Assembly (NCBI GenBank): GCA_964485555.1
Contig: CAZAJN010000048.1
Coordinates: 1 to 12,490 of the forward strand
Direction: 5' to 3'
DNA: 12,490 nucleotides
Origin: GWC2-37-8 sp964485555
Lineage (GTDB): Bacteria; Patescibacteriota; Minisyncoccia; Moranbacterales; GWC2-37-73
Positions 12,398-12,490 of this stretch are shown here, piece by piece. The notes under the pieces were generated by a model. It was given only the letters and a program-made list of their open reading frames with translations. It had not been told where the DNA came from and made no database searches. Every line of letters begins with the position of its first letter. Positions within the stretch are counted from its first letter, which is position 1. A program made the position numbers and the translations under genes.

Positions 12398-12453
12398 TAG
12401 ATCATATTAACTGTTACCAAGAGTATAGCGGATAGATCATAATTGGGTTACCG
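12398..12453 (-). repeat. Two direct copies of a GGTAAC-N-AATATGATCTA motif
   Basis: Plus-strand TAGATCATATT (12398-12408) with TGTTACC (12412-12418), and TAGATCATAATT (12433-12444) with GGTTACCG (12446-12453), are two copies 35 bases apart, directly upstream of the consensus promoter on the minus strand. A third, inverted copy is at 70-93 (CGGTAACC then AATTATGATCTAT). Confidence 0.5.
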
Positions 12454-12490
12454 TAATCAAATATGATTATGGCAACAAAAAACGACATAT

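Larger units (their letters stand above)
12127..12490. other. Gene-free right end with regulatory motifs
   Basis: No gene is visible. It holds a consensus minus-strand promoter (12359-12387), two direct copies of a ~21-base motif (12398-12418, 12432-12453), and a weak minus-strand terminator: CTCTT (12254-12258)/AAGAG (12262-12266) plus seven T on that strand (12247-12253). An inverted AAAGCTT (12282-12288)/AAGCTTT (12313-12319) lies between. Confidence 0.55.

Overview
The window reads like a stretch of a Candidate Phyla Radiation (Patescibacteria) genome, possibly of Parcubacteria/Moranbacteria type. That placement is inference. It rests on low GC, a two-helix membrane protein of a type I associate with this radiation, stand-alone receiver proteins, tRNA genes without an encoded CCA, almost no Shine-Dalgarno sequences, and intergenic space packed with GC-rich palindromes. 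TGA is used as a stop (phosphohexomutase, receiver gene), so I see no sign of the UGA-as-glycine code.

Layout, left to right. 1-180 is intergenic with a promoter. 181-693 (+) is a small membrane protein. 839-911 (+) is tRNA-Arg with the unusual anticodon GCG, followed by a palindromic element that repeats pieces of the tRNA 3' half. 1114-1392 (+) is a small hypothetical gene with its own promoter, set inside an inverted repeat, and a strong terminator. 1540-3699 (+) is recG, carrying a repeat-derived in-frame insertion. 3740-3931 is a long fold-back element. 3967-5388 (+) is a phosphomannomutase/phosphoglucomutase. 5441-5858 is a gene-free palindrome cluster. 5859-9063 (-) holds, in transcription order, trpS, a pseudoreceiver, a canonical receiver, and a membrane-anchored fibronectin-III-like protein. 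9167-9773 (+) is a promoter, a structured leader with a 21-codon mini-ORF, and an orphan gene with the only strong Shine-Dalgarno of the window. 9899-11695 (-) is ribonuclease J. 12043-12126 (-) is tRNA-Leu(CAG), preceded by a consensus promoter with two copies of a motif that recurs inverted near the left end.

Most genes are housekeeping: RecG for fork repair, RNase J for RNA turnover, TrpS for tryptophan charging, and a phosphohexomutase for sugar-phosphate supply. They do not form one pathway. The more original content is regulatory and structural: a tandem receiver/pseudoreceiver pair with no visible kinase, two promoters placed so that transcripts would begin at or next to the start codon, and several families of palindromic repeats, one of which appears to have entered the recG reading frame. 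I do not see a defence system, CRISPR array, transposase or prophage.
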